A stretch of 64,000 bases of DNA, taken from NCBI GenBank assembly GCA_963700395.1, contig CAVOXI010000001.1, positions 310,001-374,000 on the forward strand, in the 5' to 3' direction. The notes beneath the pieces are model-generated. The model saw only the letters and a list, made by a program, of their open reading frames with translations. It had not been told where the DNA came from and did not search any database. Below are positions 31,749 through 40,101 of this stretch, piece after piece. Source of the stretch: Prado023 sp963700395 (GTDB lineage: Bacteria > Actinomycetota > Actinomycetes > S36-B12 > CAIYMF01). Position 1 is the stretch's first letter. Each line of letters opens with the position of its first letter. The position numbers and the translations under genes were made by a program.

Positions 31749-32643
31749 GTGGAACGACGCATCGGAGTCCTTGTCAACCCCGCGTCCGGCGCGGGCCGGG
31801 TGCGTCGGCACAGCGCTGCCGTCCTGCGCGGCCTGGCCAGCCGGGGGGACCACGTGGTGGTCATCCAGGGGGAGTCCGCGCTGGAGGCTGAGGCCCTGCT
31901 GGCGAAGGCGATGGCCGACGGGCTGGACATCCTGGTGGCGGTCGGTGGCGATGGCACGGTGAACCAGGCGCTGCAGGCGGTCGTCGGCACGGACACAGCC
32001 CTGGGGGTCGTGCCGCTGGGGACCGGCAACGATGCGGCCAACTCGATCGGCCTGAGCCGGTCGGGCACCGAGGCCGCGGTCTCGGTCATCCTCGCCGGCG
32101 TCCCGCGCTCGTTCGACGTCGGGCGCATCGAGGCGGCCGACGGCACGATCCGGCACTTCCTGTGCGTGATGTCCTCAGGCTTCGACTCGAGCGCCAACGA
32201 GCGCGCCAACCAGATGACCTGGCCCAGCGGGACGGCGCTCTACATCCGCTCCATGCTCTCGGTGCTGCGCACCTTCCGCCCGATCCCGTACCGGGCCGAG
32301 CTGGACGGCGAGGTGGTGGTCGACGACGGGATGCTGGTGTCCCTGGGCAACGGCCCGGCGTTCGGCGGCGGGATGCAGGTGTGCGCCGGCGCCGACATGC
32401 ACGACGGCCTGCTGGACCTGATCTGGGTGCACAGCATGCCCCGGCGCAGGCTGCTCGCGGTGTTCCCGAAGGTCTACACCGGCAAGCACCTCGAGCATCC
32501 CGCTGTCGAGTCCCGCCGCGTGCGCTCGGCCACCCTCGAGGCTCCGGGCCAGATCGCCTACGCCGACGGCGAGCGGGTCGCCGAGCTTACCCGTCACCGT
32601 GACTGCCGTGCCGGACGGGGTGCAGGTGCTCGTGCCCCGGTAG
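31749..32643 (+). CDS. Diacylglycerol kinase-family lipid kinase (one +1 break near C-terminus)
   Basis: About 297 residues. GVLVNPASGAGR and the ATP-binding VGGDGTVNQALQAV and VPLGTGNDAAN motifs define the DagK/YegS family, which phosphorylates diacylglycerol or related lipids. YADGERVAEL near the end is also conserved, but the frame then departs; removing one base near 32590 gives a short normal ending (VTAVPDGVQVLVPR) and a TAG at 32641-32643. Uncorrected, the frame would run about 330 bp into the helicase gene. That stop also forms the -10 of the next gene. Confidence 0.88.
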
Positions 32644-32646
32644 CGT
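32641..32646 (+). promoter_or_regulatory. -10 element TAGCGT for helY, overlapping the kinase stop codon
   Basis: TAGCGT ends 7 nt before the helY ATG at 32654; its first three bases are the stop of the upstream gene. Confidence 0.5.
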
Positions 32647-32653
32647 CAGCGCC

Positions 32654-35398
32654 ATGGACGATGCTGCGCTGTCCCGGTTCCGCGGGCTCTACGAGTTCGG
32701 GCTGGACGGCTTCCAGGAGCGGGCGTGCGCGAGCATCCTCCAGGGGCGCGGGGTCCTGGTGGCGGCTCCCACCGGGTCGGGCAAGACGGTGGTGGGGGAG
32801 TTCGCCGTCCACCTGGCCATGGAACGGTCCACGAAGTGCTTCTACACGACGCCGATCAAGGCCCTGTCCAACCAGAAGTACAACGACCTCGTCGAGCGCT
32901 ACGGCTCCGAGCGGGTCGGGCTGCTCACCGGTGACAACTCGATCAACAGCGAGGCCCAGGTGGTGGTGATGACCACCGAGGTCCTGCGCAACATGCTCTA
33001 CGCGGGCTCGCACACGCTGACGGGGCTGGAGTTCGTCGTGATGGACGAGGTCCACTACCTGGCCGACCGCGAGCGCGGACCGGTCTGGGAGGAGGTCATC
33101 ATCAACCTCCCTGAGCACGTGAGCGTGGTCGCGCTGTCGGCGACGGTGAGCAACGCCGAGGAGTTCGGTGCGTGGCTCGCCGAGGTGCGCGGCGACACCG
33201 ACATCGTGGTCGAGGAGCACCGCCCGGTGCCCCTGTGGCAGCACGTGATCGCCGACGGGAGCCTGCACGACCTGTTCGTGGACGAGCGGGGGAGGGCGGT
33301 CAACCCCGAGCTGGTGCGCCTGGCGCGCAACGACCAGCGCATCGACAAGTCGCGCAGGGACTTCCGCGGAGGTGCGGGGCGCATCGGTGGGCCGAACCGG
33401 CCCGCAGCGGGCCGCCCGGCGCCCACCCGGCCGGAGCGCGGTGGTCGCAGGCCGCGGCCGCTGCCGGGCACCCAGCGCCCCGACGTCATCCGGGCCCTGC
33501 AGCGCGCGGACCTGCTGCCCTGCATCAACTTCATCTTCAGCCGGGCAGGATGCGAGGCAGCCGTCGAGCAGTGCCTGCATGCCGGGCTGCAGCTCACCAC
33601 CCCGGCTGAGCGCCTTGAGATCCGGGAGCGGGTCCTGGCGCGGTTCGTCGACCTCCCACCCTCGGACCTGTCGGTCCTGGGCTTCGACTCGTGGCTCGAT
33701 GGCCTCGAGCGCGGGATCGCCGCCCACCACGCAGGGCTCATCCCCACCTTCAAGGAGGCCGTCGAGGAGCTCTTCCAGGAGGGGCTGGTGAAGGTGGTGT
33801 TCGCCACCGAGACCCTGGCCCTGGGGATCAACATGCCCGCCCGGGCCGTGGTCCTCGAGCGGCTCGTGAAGTGGAACGGCGAGACGCACGCCCCGATCAC
33901 GCCGGGGGAGTACACCCAGCTGACCGGGCGTGCTGGTCGGCGCGGGATCGATGTCGAGGGCCACGCAGTCGTGGTCTGGCACCAGGGGATCGATCCCGCG
34001 GCGCTGGCCGGGCTGGCCTCCACCCGCACCTATCCGCTGGTCTCGAGCTTCCGGCCCTCCTACAACATGGCCGTGAACCTCGTCGGGAGCCTCGGCAAGT
34101 CCGCAGCGCGCGAGACCCTCGAGTCCTCGTTCGCCCAGTTCCAGGCAGACCGGGGCATCGTCGGGCTGGCCCGCCAGATCCAGCGCAACTCCGAGGCGGT
34201 CGCCGGCTACGAGGAGTCGATGAGCTGTCACCTCGGCGACTTCGCCTCCTACGCGGCGATCCGCCAGCAGCTCTCCGCCAAGGAGAAGGGGATGTCGCGG
34301 GCGGGGGCCGCGGCCCGCCGCAGCGAGGCCGCCGAGGCCCTTGCCGACCTCGTCCCGGGCGACGTGATCGTGGTGCCCACCGGCCGACGTGCCGGGGTCG
34401 CGGTCGTGATCGACCCCGGGCTGTCGCTCGGCGAGGACCCGCGGCCGTTCGTCCTGACCATCGACCGGCAGGTCCGGCGGCTGGGCACGGTCGACTTCCC
34501 GGTGCCCCCCCAGGTCCTGGACCGCGTGCGGATCCCGCGCTCGTTCTCCCCGAGGTCGGCCAACTCCCGGCGCGAGCTGGCCGCGCTGCTGCGCACGCGC
34601 ACGGACGGGATCGAGATCGCCCGACCCGGGCGCCGCGCGCGCGCCCACGATGAGGACGCCGAGCTGGCCCACCTCCGCGCCCAGATGCGCGCACACCCCT
34701 GCCACGGCTGCGCGGACCGGGAGCAGCATGCCCGGTGGGCGGAGCGGGCCCACCGCCTGCGCACCGAGACCGAGGGACTCCAGCGCCGGCTCGAGGGCCG
34801 CACGAACTCCATCGCGCGGCAGTTCGACCGGATCTGCGTCGTGCTCATGGAGCTGGGCTACCTGAGCGGCCCCGTCGACACCCCGAGCGTGACCGAGGCG
34901 GGCAGGCAGCTCAGCCGGATCTACGGCGAGTCGGACCTCCTGGCGATGCAGTGCCTGCGAGAGGGCCTCTGGGACACGCTGAGCCCCCCGGAGCTGGCCG
35001 CGGCATGCTCCGCCCTGGTGTACGAGACCCGGGGGAGCTCGGAGCCCGGTGCCACGCCCCCGCGGGTGCCGGGCACGATCGACTCCACGCTGGAGGCGAC
35101 CATGAGGATCTGGGGTGCCCTCGAGGTGCTCGAGCGACGCCACGGCCTGCCCGCCACCCGTCAGCCGGACCTCGGGTTCGCGTGGGCGATCCACCGGTGG
35201 GCGGCCGGTGGGACGCTCCGCTCGGTCCTGGGCGGCACGGACCTGACGGCGGGGGACTTCGTCCGGTGGAGCAAGCAGGTCATGGACTTCCTCGGCCAGC
35301 TGGTGGCTGCGAGCCCGGGATCGCCCCTGGCCGGGTCGGCACGGACCGCGATCGACTCGATCCGCCGTGGGGTGGTGGCCGTCACGATCGCGGAGTGA
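32654..35398 (+). CDS. helY: Ski2/Mtr4-like DEVH-box RNA helicase
   Basis: 914 residues. Walker A APTGSGKT at residues 38-45, DEVH at 131-134, the SAT motif in VALSATVSNAEEFGAW, and helicase domain 2 with NMPARAVVLERLVKWNGE and TQLTGRAGRRGID. A basic, Arg/Pro-rich insertion of about 40 residues (around 235-275, between the two helicase domains) and a long C-terminal region with a helical bundle follow, as in HelY. Mycobacterial HelY lies at the same place after tatC. Likely acts on structured RNA. The gene is intact despite its length, in contrast to several neighbours. Confidence 0.93.
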   Translation: MDDAALSRFRGLYEFGLDGFQERACASILQGRGVLVAAPTGSGKTVVGEFAVHLAMERSTKCFYTTPIKALSNQKYNDLVERYGSERVGLLTGDNSINSEAQVVVMTTEVLRNMLYAGSHTLTGLEFVVMDEVHYLADRERGPVWEEVIINLPEHVSVVALSATVSNAEEFGAWLAEVRGDTDIVVEEHRPVPLWQHVIADGSLHDLFVDERGRAVNPELVRLARNDQRIDKSRRDFRGGAGRIGGPNRPAAGRPAPTRPERGGRRPRPLPGTQRPDVIRALQRADLLPCINFIFSRAGCEAAVEQCLHAGLQLTTPAERLEIRERVLARFVDLPPSDLSVLGFDSWLDGLERGIAAHHAGLIPTFKEAVEELFQEGLVKVVFATETLALGINMPARAVVLERLVKWNGETHAPITPGEYTQLTGRAGRRGIDVEGHAVVVWHQGIDPAALAGLASTRTYPLVSSFRPSYNMAVNLVGSLGKSAARETLESSFAQFQADRGIVGLARQIQRNSEAVAGYEESMSCHLGDFASYAAIRQQLSAKEKGMSRAGAAARRSEAAEALADLVPGDVIVVPTGRRAGVAVVIDPGLSLGEDPRPFVLTIDRQVRRLGTVDFPVPPQVLDRVRIPRSFSPRSANSRRELAALLRTRTDGIEIARPGRRARAHDEDAELAHLRAQMRAHPCHGCADREQHARWAERAHRLRTETEGLQRRLEGRTNSIARQFDRICVVLMELGYLSGPVDTPSVTEAGRQLSRIYGESDLLAMQCLREGLWDTLSPPELAAACSALVYETRGSSEPGATPPRVPGTIDSTLEATMRIWGALEVLERRHGLPATRQPDLGFAWAIHRWAAGGTLRSVLGGTDLTAGDFVRWSKQVMDFLGQLVAASPGSPLAGSARTAIDSIRRGVVAVTIAE

Positions 35399-35481
35399 GC
35401 CCATGGATTGGGACGCAATCGTGACCCGCGTGATGGCCATCCGACCTTGGCACGGGCCGGATCGCGGAGCAGGATGGAACG

Positions 35482-35991
35482 GTGATCAGCCAGCGGACAC
35501 TGCATCTCGAGCGGGGACTCCTGGCCGCGCTGTTCGCCGATGGGCGGGAGTGCGCAGCCAGGCCTGTGCGCGGGACGGGGCTGGGCCGGGTCGCCGCCCT
35601 GTGCGTCCATGGGACGTCACCGCAGACCGTCCGCGGGGCCCTGGACTGGATGCCGGGCCGTGCCCTGGTGCTGGCCGACGGGGGGCTTGGCCGGGCGTGC
35701 CTGGACTCCGTGGCCCGCAGCGCCCATCTCGACTCCCTGTCCGCAATCATCGTCCTGGCTGACGAGGGCGCCGACCTCGGCCCGCTGGGCCGGGTGGACA
35801 CCATGGTCCCCGTGGTGCTGGTGCCCAGGGTCTCCGACCAGGAGTGGCTCCGTCGTGCGCGGCGCATCGTGGTGGAGGTGCAGGCAGGCGAGATCGAGTC
35901 GGTCGACGTGCGCGGCCATCATCTGCCACGGCCCCGCCGCGGCAGCGGCCCGACGGTCATCCTCGGTGCGCCCGGGACCGTCCGGCACTGA
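35482..35991 (+). CDS. Hypothetical protein
   Basis: 169 residues with no domain I recognise. The sequence alternates short hydrophobic strands and helices (RALVLADGG, SLSAIIVLADEG, VPVVLVPRVSD, RRIVVEVQAGEIESVDV), as in a small alpha/beta fold, and ends in a basic Gly/Pro-rich tail. No signal peptide or membrane segment. Codon use with strong GC at third positions supports real coding. The GTG start at 35482 has no clear ribosome site. It sits between helY and the convergent exonuclease gene; function unknown. Confidence 0.6.
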   Translation: MISQRTLHLERGLLAALFADGRECAARPVRGTGLGRVAALCVHGTSPQTVRGALDWMPGRALVLADGGLGRACLDSVARSAHLDSLSAIIVLADEGADLGPLGRVDTMVPVVLVPRVSDQEWLRRARRIVVEVQAGEIESVDVRGHHLPRPRRGSGPTVILGAPGTVRH

Positions 35992-35999
35992 CCCGCGCG

Positions 36000-36929
36000 T
36001 CACGCCCTTTCGGCGACCGAGGTCGCCAGGGCGTCCTGGAACCGGGAGACCGGTGCCTCGATGCCCCAACGCCCGGCAAGGGCCGTCAGCGCCGCAGTGT
36101 CTGCGGCGTGGTCGGGGATGCGCACGTCGACCTCGTCGATGCCCACATCGGCGGCCCGCACCACCTTCTCGGCGCGTTCCAGGTAGTCGCGGTTGTCCCG
36201 CAGGGAGGCGCTGATTCGGGGGCTCACGCCGCTGCTGCCCGCATCGACAGCGCTCAGGATGCCCGCCATGTCCGTGAAGCGCGCGAGGAGTCCGGCTGCG
36301 GTCTTGGTGCCGATCCCGGGGACGCCGGGAAGGCCGTCGGAGGGATCGCCACGCAGGATCGCCAGGTCCGTGTACTGCTGCGGCAGGACGCCGTGCGCTG
36401 CGACCACCGCCGCCTCGTCGAGGACCTCCACCCGCCGGATCCCCCGACCGGTGTAGAGCACGCGGATCCCCGCGGCGTCGTCGACCAGCTGGATCAGGTC
36501 GCGGTCTCCGGTGACCACCTCGACCGGTTCACCCCGAGCGGCGTGTCGTCGCGCCAGGGTGGCGATCACGTCGTCGGCCTCGAAGTCCGCGGCACCGACG
36601 CGGGCAAGGCCCAGCGCGGCCAGGACCTCGGTGATGATCCCGACCTGGACCGCAAGGGACTCGGGCTCGTCCTCGGCCCCGTCGGCGGCGACGCGGTGCG
36701 CCTTGTAGGAGGGGAGCAGGTCGACCCGCCATTGCGGGCGCCAGTCGTCGTCCCAGCACGCGACGAGACCGGTCGGCCTGCGGGAGGCGACGAGCGCCGC
36801 GCACATGTCCAGGAATCCTCGGACGGCGTTGACCGGCGTGCCGTCGGGTGCGGTGATGGATTCGGGCACCCCGTGGAAGGCCCGGTAGTACAGCCCGGCG
36901 GAGTCCAGCAGCATCAGCATGTGTCGCAT
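36000..36929 (-). CDS. 5'-3' exonuclease (FEN/polymerase I N-terminal-domain family)
   Basis: 309 residues. MLLDSAGLYYRAFHG supplies the first metal ligand, FEADDVIATLARR, VVTGDRDLIQLVDD and LRGDPSDGLPGVPGIGTKTAAGLL give the clustered acidic residues and helix-hairpin-helix of the 5'-nuclease family. A free-standing version of the DNA polymerase I 5'-nuclease domain, as commonly found in actinobacteria, acting on flaps and RNA primers. Start ATG 36929 is preferred; the longer upstream frame is antisense to the acyl-CoA dehydrogenase gene. An alternative ATG lies at 36920. Confidence 0.9.
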   Translation of the reverse strand: MRHMLMLLDSAGLYYRAFHGVPESITAPDGTPVNAVRGFLDMCAALVASRRPTGLVACWDDDWRPQWRVDLLPSYKAHRVAADGAEDEPESLAVQVGIITEVLAALGLARVGAADFEADDVIATLARRHAARGEPVEVVTGDRDLIQLVDDAAGIRVLYTGRGIRRVEVLDEAAVVAAHGVLPQQYTDLAILRGDPSDGLPGVPGIGTKTAAGLLARFTDMAGILSAVDAGSSGVSPRISASLRDNRDYLERAEKVVRAADVGIDEVDVRIPDHAADTAALTALAGRWGIEAPVSRFQDALATSVAERA

Positions 36930-36949
36930 ACTGCCATCGCACCGGGGAG

Positions 36950-36955
36950 TAGCGT
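36950..36955 (+). promoter_or_regulatory. -10 element TAGCGT, leaderless-type
   Basis: TAGCGT ends 6 nt before the ATG of the acyl-CoA dehydrogenase gene at 36962. Confidence 0.5.
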
Positions 36956-36961
36956 GACGAT

Positions 36962-38104
36962 ATGGACGATCGAATGCTGCCCACGCGCGAGGCCGCCGAC
37001 CTGCTGGACCTGACCGCTGAGATCGCGGACCGCGAGCTGGCCCCACGCGCGTCTGCGGCGGAGGCGGCCGGCGAGTTCCCCCGTGAGGTGTTCGCCACCC
37101 TGGGTCGCTCCGGCCTGCTGGCACTGCCCTACCCCGAGGAGCTCGGCGGTGGGGGACAGCCCTACGAGGTGTACCTGCAGGTCCTCGAGGAGCTGGCCGC
37201 CCGGTGGATGACCGTGTCACTGGGCCTGTCGGTGCACGTGCTCTCGTGCTTCCCGGTCGTGGCCTGGGGGACGCAGGAGCAGCAGGCGCGCTGGCTGCCG
37301 AGCATGCTGGGAGGTGAGTCGCTGGGGGCGTACTGCCTCTCGGAGCCGCACTGCGGCTCCGACGCTGCCGCCCTCAGGACGCGCGCCGAGCTGGTGGGCG
37401 ACCAGTACCAGGTGACGGGGACCAAGGCCTGGATCACGCACGCGGGCGTGGCGGACTTCTACAACCTGATGGTGCGCACCGGGGGGACGGGCGCCCAGGG
37501 CATCAGCTGCCTGGTGGCCCCCGCAGCCACGCCCGGGATGTCGTTCGCCACCCCCGAGCACAAGATGGGGATGATGGCCTCACCCACCGCCCAGGTCGTC
37601 CTCGACGGCGCGATGGTCCCGGCCGAGGACCTCGTCGGACAGCCGGGGGACGGGTTCCGGATCGCGATGCAGGCCCTCGACGCCGGCCGGCTGGGCATCG
37701 CCGCCTGCGCTGTCGGACTGGCTCGTGGCGCCCTCGAGGAGGCCGTGCGCTACGCCCGGGACCGGCAGGCGTTCGGCCAGCCCATCTCCGGGTTCCAGGG
37801 CCTGCAGTTCATGCTCGCCGACATGGACACCCAGGTGCATGCGGCCCGCGCGCTGCTCCTGGAAGCGGCCCGTCTCAAGGACGCCGGGCGGCCCTTCACC
37901 CTCCCTGCGGCGCGCGCCAAGCTGCTGGCGACCGACTGCGCGATGCGGGTCACGACCGACGCCGTGCAGGTCCTCGGGGGCGCCGGCTACACGACGGACT
38001 TCCCCGTCGAGCGCTACATGCGAGAGGCCAAGGTCCTTCAGATCGTGGAGGGCACCAACCAGATCCAGAGGCTGGTCATCGGGCGCGCGCTCGCCCGCGG
38101 CTAG
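36962..38104 (+). CDS. Acyl-CoA dehydrogenase
   Basis: 380 residues of the FAD-dependent acyl-CoA dehydrogenase fold. YCLSEPHCGSDAAALRTRA and TKAWITHAGVADFYNLMVR bind FAD; RQAFGQPISGFQGLQFMLADM and VQVLGGAGYTTDFPVERYMREAKVLQIVEGTNQIQRLVIGRAL form the C-terminal domain, with the catalytic Glu in VEGTNQ. The pattern fits short-chain (butyryl-CoA type) enzymes. Next to an Lrp regulator and the lysine-degradation genes, it could interconvert crotonyl-CoA and butyryl-CoA at the end of that pathway. That role is inference from context. Confidence 0.9.
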   Translation: MDDRMLPTREAADLLDLTAEIADRELAPRASAAEAAGEFPREVFATLGRSGLLALPYPEELGGGGQPYEVYLQVLEELAARWMTVSLGLSVHVLSCFPVVAWGTQEQQARWLPSMLGGESLGAYCLSEPHCGSDAAALRTRAELVGDQYQVTGTKAWITHAGVADFYNLMVRTGGTGAQGISCLVAPAATPGMSFATPEHKMGMMASPTAQVVLDGAMVPAEDLVGQPGDGFRIAMQALDAGRLGIAACAVGLARGALEEAVRYARDRQAFGQPISGFQGLQFMLADMDTQVHAARALLLEAARLKDAGRPFTLPAARAKLLATDCAMRVTTDAVQVLGGAGYTTDFPVERYMREAKVLQIVEGTNQIQRLVIGRALARG

Positions 38105-38107
38105 GAT
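38102..38107 (+). promoter_or_regulatory. -10 element TAGGAT, leaderless-type
   Basis: TAGGAT, beginning inside the dehydrogenase stop codon, ends 7 nt before the ATG of the Lrp gene at 38115. Confidence 0.45.
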
Positions 38108-38114
38108 CGCGGGC

Positions 38115-38552
38115 ATGGAGGACATCGACCGCAGGATCGTCGCGCTCCTGGCCGAGGACGGGCGCATGTCCTTCACGGACCTCGGCAAGGAGACCGGCCT
38201 GTCCACGTCCGCGGTGCACCAGCGGGTCCGCCGGCTGGAGAAGCGCGGCGTGATCCGCGGCTACCGCGCGGTCATCGACCAGGAGGCGCTGGGCCTGCCC
38301 CTGACGGCCTTCGTCTCGATCAAGGCCTTCGACGCGTCCGCGGAGGACGAGGCCCCCAAGAAGATCGCGCAGGTCCGGGGCGTCGAGGCGTGCTACTCGG
38401 TGGCCGGTGACGAGGCGTACATCCTCAAGGTCCGGGTGTCATCCCCGATCGCCCTCGAGGCGCTCCTCAGTGACATCCGCGCGATCGCCGGGGTGTCGAC
38501 GCGCACCACCGTCGTGCTGTCGGTGCCGTTCGAGGACCTGCACGTCCAGTAG
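38115..38552 (+). CDS. Lrp/AsnC-family transcriptional regulator
   Basis: 145 residues. Winged helix-turn-helix (MEDIDRRIVALLAEDGRMSFTDLGK, then LSTSAVHQRVRRLEKRGVI) followed by the RAM ligand-binding domain (LTAFVSIKA, VEACYSVAGDEAYILKVRV). Family members sense amino acids and often control catabolism of the amino acid they bind. Located between the acyl-CoA dehydrogenase and kamA, it is a good candidate for a lysine-responsive regulator of this cluster. Own leaderless-type promoter at 38102. Confidence 0.9.
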   Translation: MEDIDRRIVALLAEDGRMSFTDLGKETGLSTSAVHQRVRRLEKRGVIRGYRAVIDQEALGLPLTAFVSIKAFDASAEDEAPKKIAQVRGVEACYSVAGDEAYILKVRVSSPIALEALLSDIRAIAGVSTRTTVVLSVPFEDLHVQ

Positions 38553-38582
38553 TGCAGCACGCGCGAATTCGGGCCGCACCCC

Positions 38583-40001
38583 TCAGCTGGGGTCCTCGTC
38601 GGCGTGCCGGGTCCACCAGCGCTGGCCCTCGACGGGCAGGGTGTGGATCGGGTCGTAGTAGCGGTAGTTGCGGGTCAGGGCGTTGGGATCGTCGAACTCG
38701 ATGCCGGTGCGGTAGTTCTTGGTCCACTCCGAGATCCCCAGGACCTGGTCGTAGGTGTGCACCTGGTGGACCCAGCGCTTGCCGACGAAGGGCACGTCGC
38801 AGACGATCCGTGGGGTGGCGAAGCCGGGCAGGTAACCCATGATCGAGTGCTGCAGGTCCTGGGCCTTGGCCAGCGGGACCCGCCAGTGCTCGGCGTTGGG
38901 GATCATGTCGCACATGTAGAAGTAGTAGGGCATGATCCCGGCCCCGTCGAGCAGCGTGAAGCTCAGGTCGAGCAGGTCCGTCGAGGTGGCGTTCACTCCC
39001 TCGAGCAGGACGCCCTGGTTGCGGACGTCCCGGACGCCGGCGTCGAACATCGCCCGCACGGCCTCTGCCACGAGGGGCGTGACCGACGCTGCGTTGTTGA
39101 CGTGCGTGTGGATCGCCAGCGAGACCCCGCGCGTCCGGGCCTTGGCCGCGACCCGACCCATGCCGTCGATCACGTCGGGGGACAGCCAGTGCTGGGGAAG
39201 GGCCATCAGGGCCTTGGTCGCCAGCCGGATGTCGCGGATGTTGTCGATGTCGAGAAGCTCGTCGAGGTAGGACTCGAGCCGGGCCCAGGGGAGGTTCGCG
39301 ACGTCGCCACCGGAGACCACCACGTCCCGGACCTGCGGGTGGGTGCGCAGGTAGGCCATGTGCGCCTCCTGCCGGTCGACCGGCTTGAGCACCAGCTTCA
39401 TCTTGTCCACGCTGGGCGTGGAGTTGCCCACCAGGTCCATCCGCGTGCAGTGCCCGCAGTACTGGGGGCAGGTGCTCAGCAGCTCGGCCAGCACCTTGGT
39501 CGGGTAGCGATGGGTGAGCCCCTCAGCAACCCACATCGCCTGCTCGTGCAGGGAGTCCCGCGACGCGTAGGGATGGCTGCCCCACTCCACGAGCCGGTCG
39601 GTGAGCATCGGCAGCATGTAGCGGCGGATCGGGTCGGCGTAGAACGCGTCGGTCAGCGACCCGGGCCCGGACGGGTCCACGCCTCGCATCATCGTGTTGA
39701 GCATCTGCGGCGGCACGAGCATGGACATCGTGGCCCTGTAGGCCAGGTCGGCGTCGAGGTCGCTGTAGGCGCGCTCCTCGAGCAGGTCGCCCATGAGGGC
39801 GCGCAGCTGCCGGGAGTTCTTGATGCAGTGCGCGCGCTGCCACTGCGCCGAGCGCCACTGCTCCTCGGTGACGTCGGCCCACCCGGGGAAGCGGGTCCAG
39901 TCCGGCTCGGAGAGGATCACCCGCTGGTACATGTACGGCTGTTCCGGGACGTGCAGGTCCTGAACGGCTGTCGGCAGGAACGGGTCAAGGATGTCCGTCA
40001 T
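38583..40001 (-). CDS. kamA: Lysine 2,3-aminomutase-family radical SAM enzyme
   Basis: 472 residues. The radical SAM cluster motif CxxxCxxC is TCPQYCGHC, cysteines 178, 182 and 185; RDVVVSGGDVANLPW and LAIHTHVNNAASVTP are typical of KamA proteins. The enzyme would convert L-lysine to beta-lysine using a 4Fe-4S cluster, AdoMet and PLP. The PLP-lysine region differs: where clostridial enzymes have PGGGGK, this protein reads VCDVPFVGKRWVHQVHTYDQ, so the lysine ligand is presumably that in VGK, and specificity is less certain. TATGCT (40008-40013) ends 6 nt before the ATG, a leaderless arrangement, divergent from kdd. Confidence 0.85.
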   Translation of the reverse strand: MTDILDPFLPTAVQDLHVPEQPYMYQRVILSEPDWTRFPGWADVTEEQWRSAQWQRAHCIKNSRQLRALMGDLLEERAYSDLDADLAYRATMSMLVPPQMLNTMMRGVDPSGPGSLTDAFYADPIRRYMLPMLTDRLVEWGSHPYASRDSLHEQAMWVAEGLTHRYPTKVLAELLSTCPQYCGHCTRMDLVGNSTPSVDKMKLVLKPVDRQEAHMAYLRTHPQVRDVVVSGGDVANLPWARLESYLDELLDIDNIRDIRLATKALMALPQHWLSPDVIDGMGRVAAKARTRGVSLAIHTHVNNAASVTPLVAEAVRAMFDAGVRDVRNQGVLLEGVNATSTDLLDLSFTLLDGAGIMPYYFYMCDMIPNAEHWRVPLAKAQDLQHSIMGYLPGFATPRIVCDVPFVGKRWVHQVHTYDQVLGISEWTKNYRTGIEFDDPNALTRNYRYYDPIHTLPVEGQRWWTRHADEDPS

Positions 40002-40007
40002 TCGGCA

Positions 40008-40013
40008 AGCATA
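40008..40013 (-). promoter_or_regulatory. -10 element TATGCT for kamA, leaderless-type
   Basis: On the minus strand TATGCT ends 6 nt before the kamA ATG at 40001; on the plus strand TAGGCT (about 40075) serves kdd, so the 100-bp spacer is a bidirectional promoter. Confidence 0.5.
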
Positions 40014-40101
40014 TCGGAAAGAATCGTTGCGTGGCCATCATCTGGAAGGAGTATCTTCGTGTCGGCCGGGGGATAGGCTGGACCCGGGACTGAGGAGGAC
40101 C

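Noticed and set aside
32594..35440. A 948-codon open frame antisense to helY
   Set aside because: Its protein is a low-complexity Gly/Arg/Asp/His mixture typical of antisense frames in high-GC DNA, while helY carries all helicase motifs.
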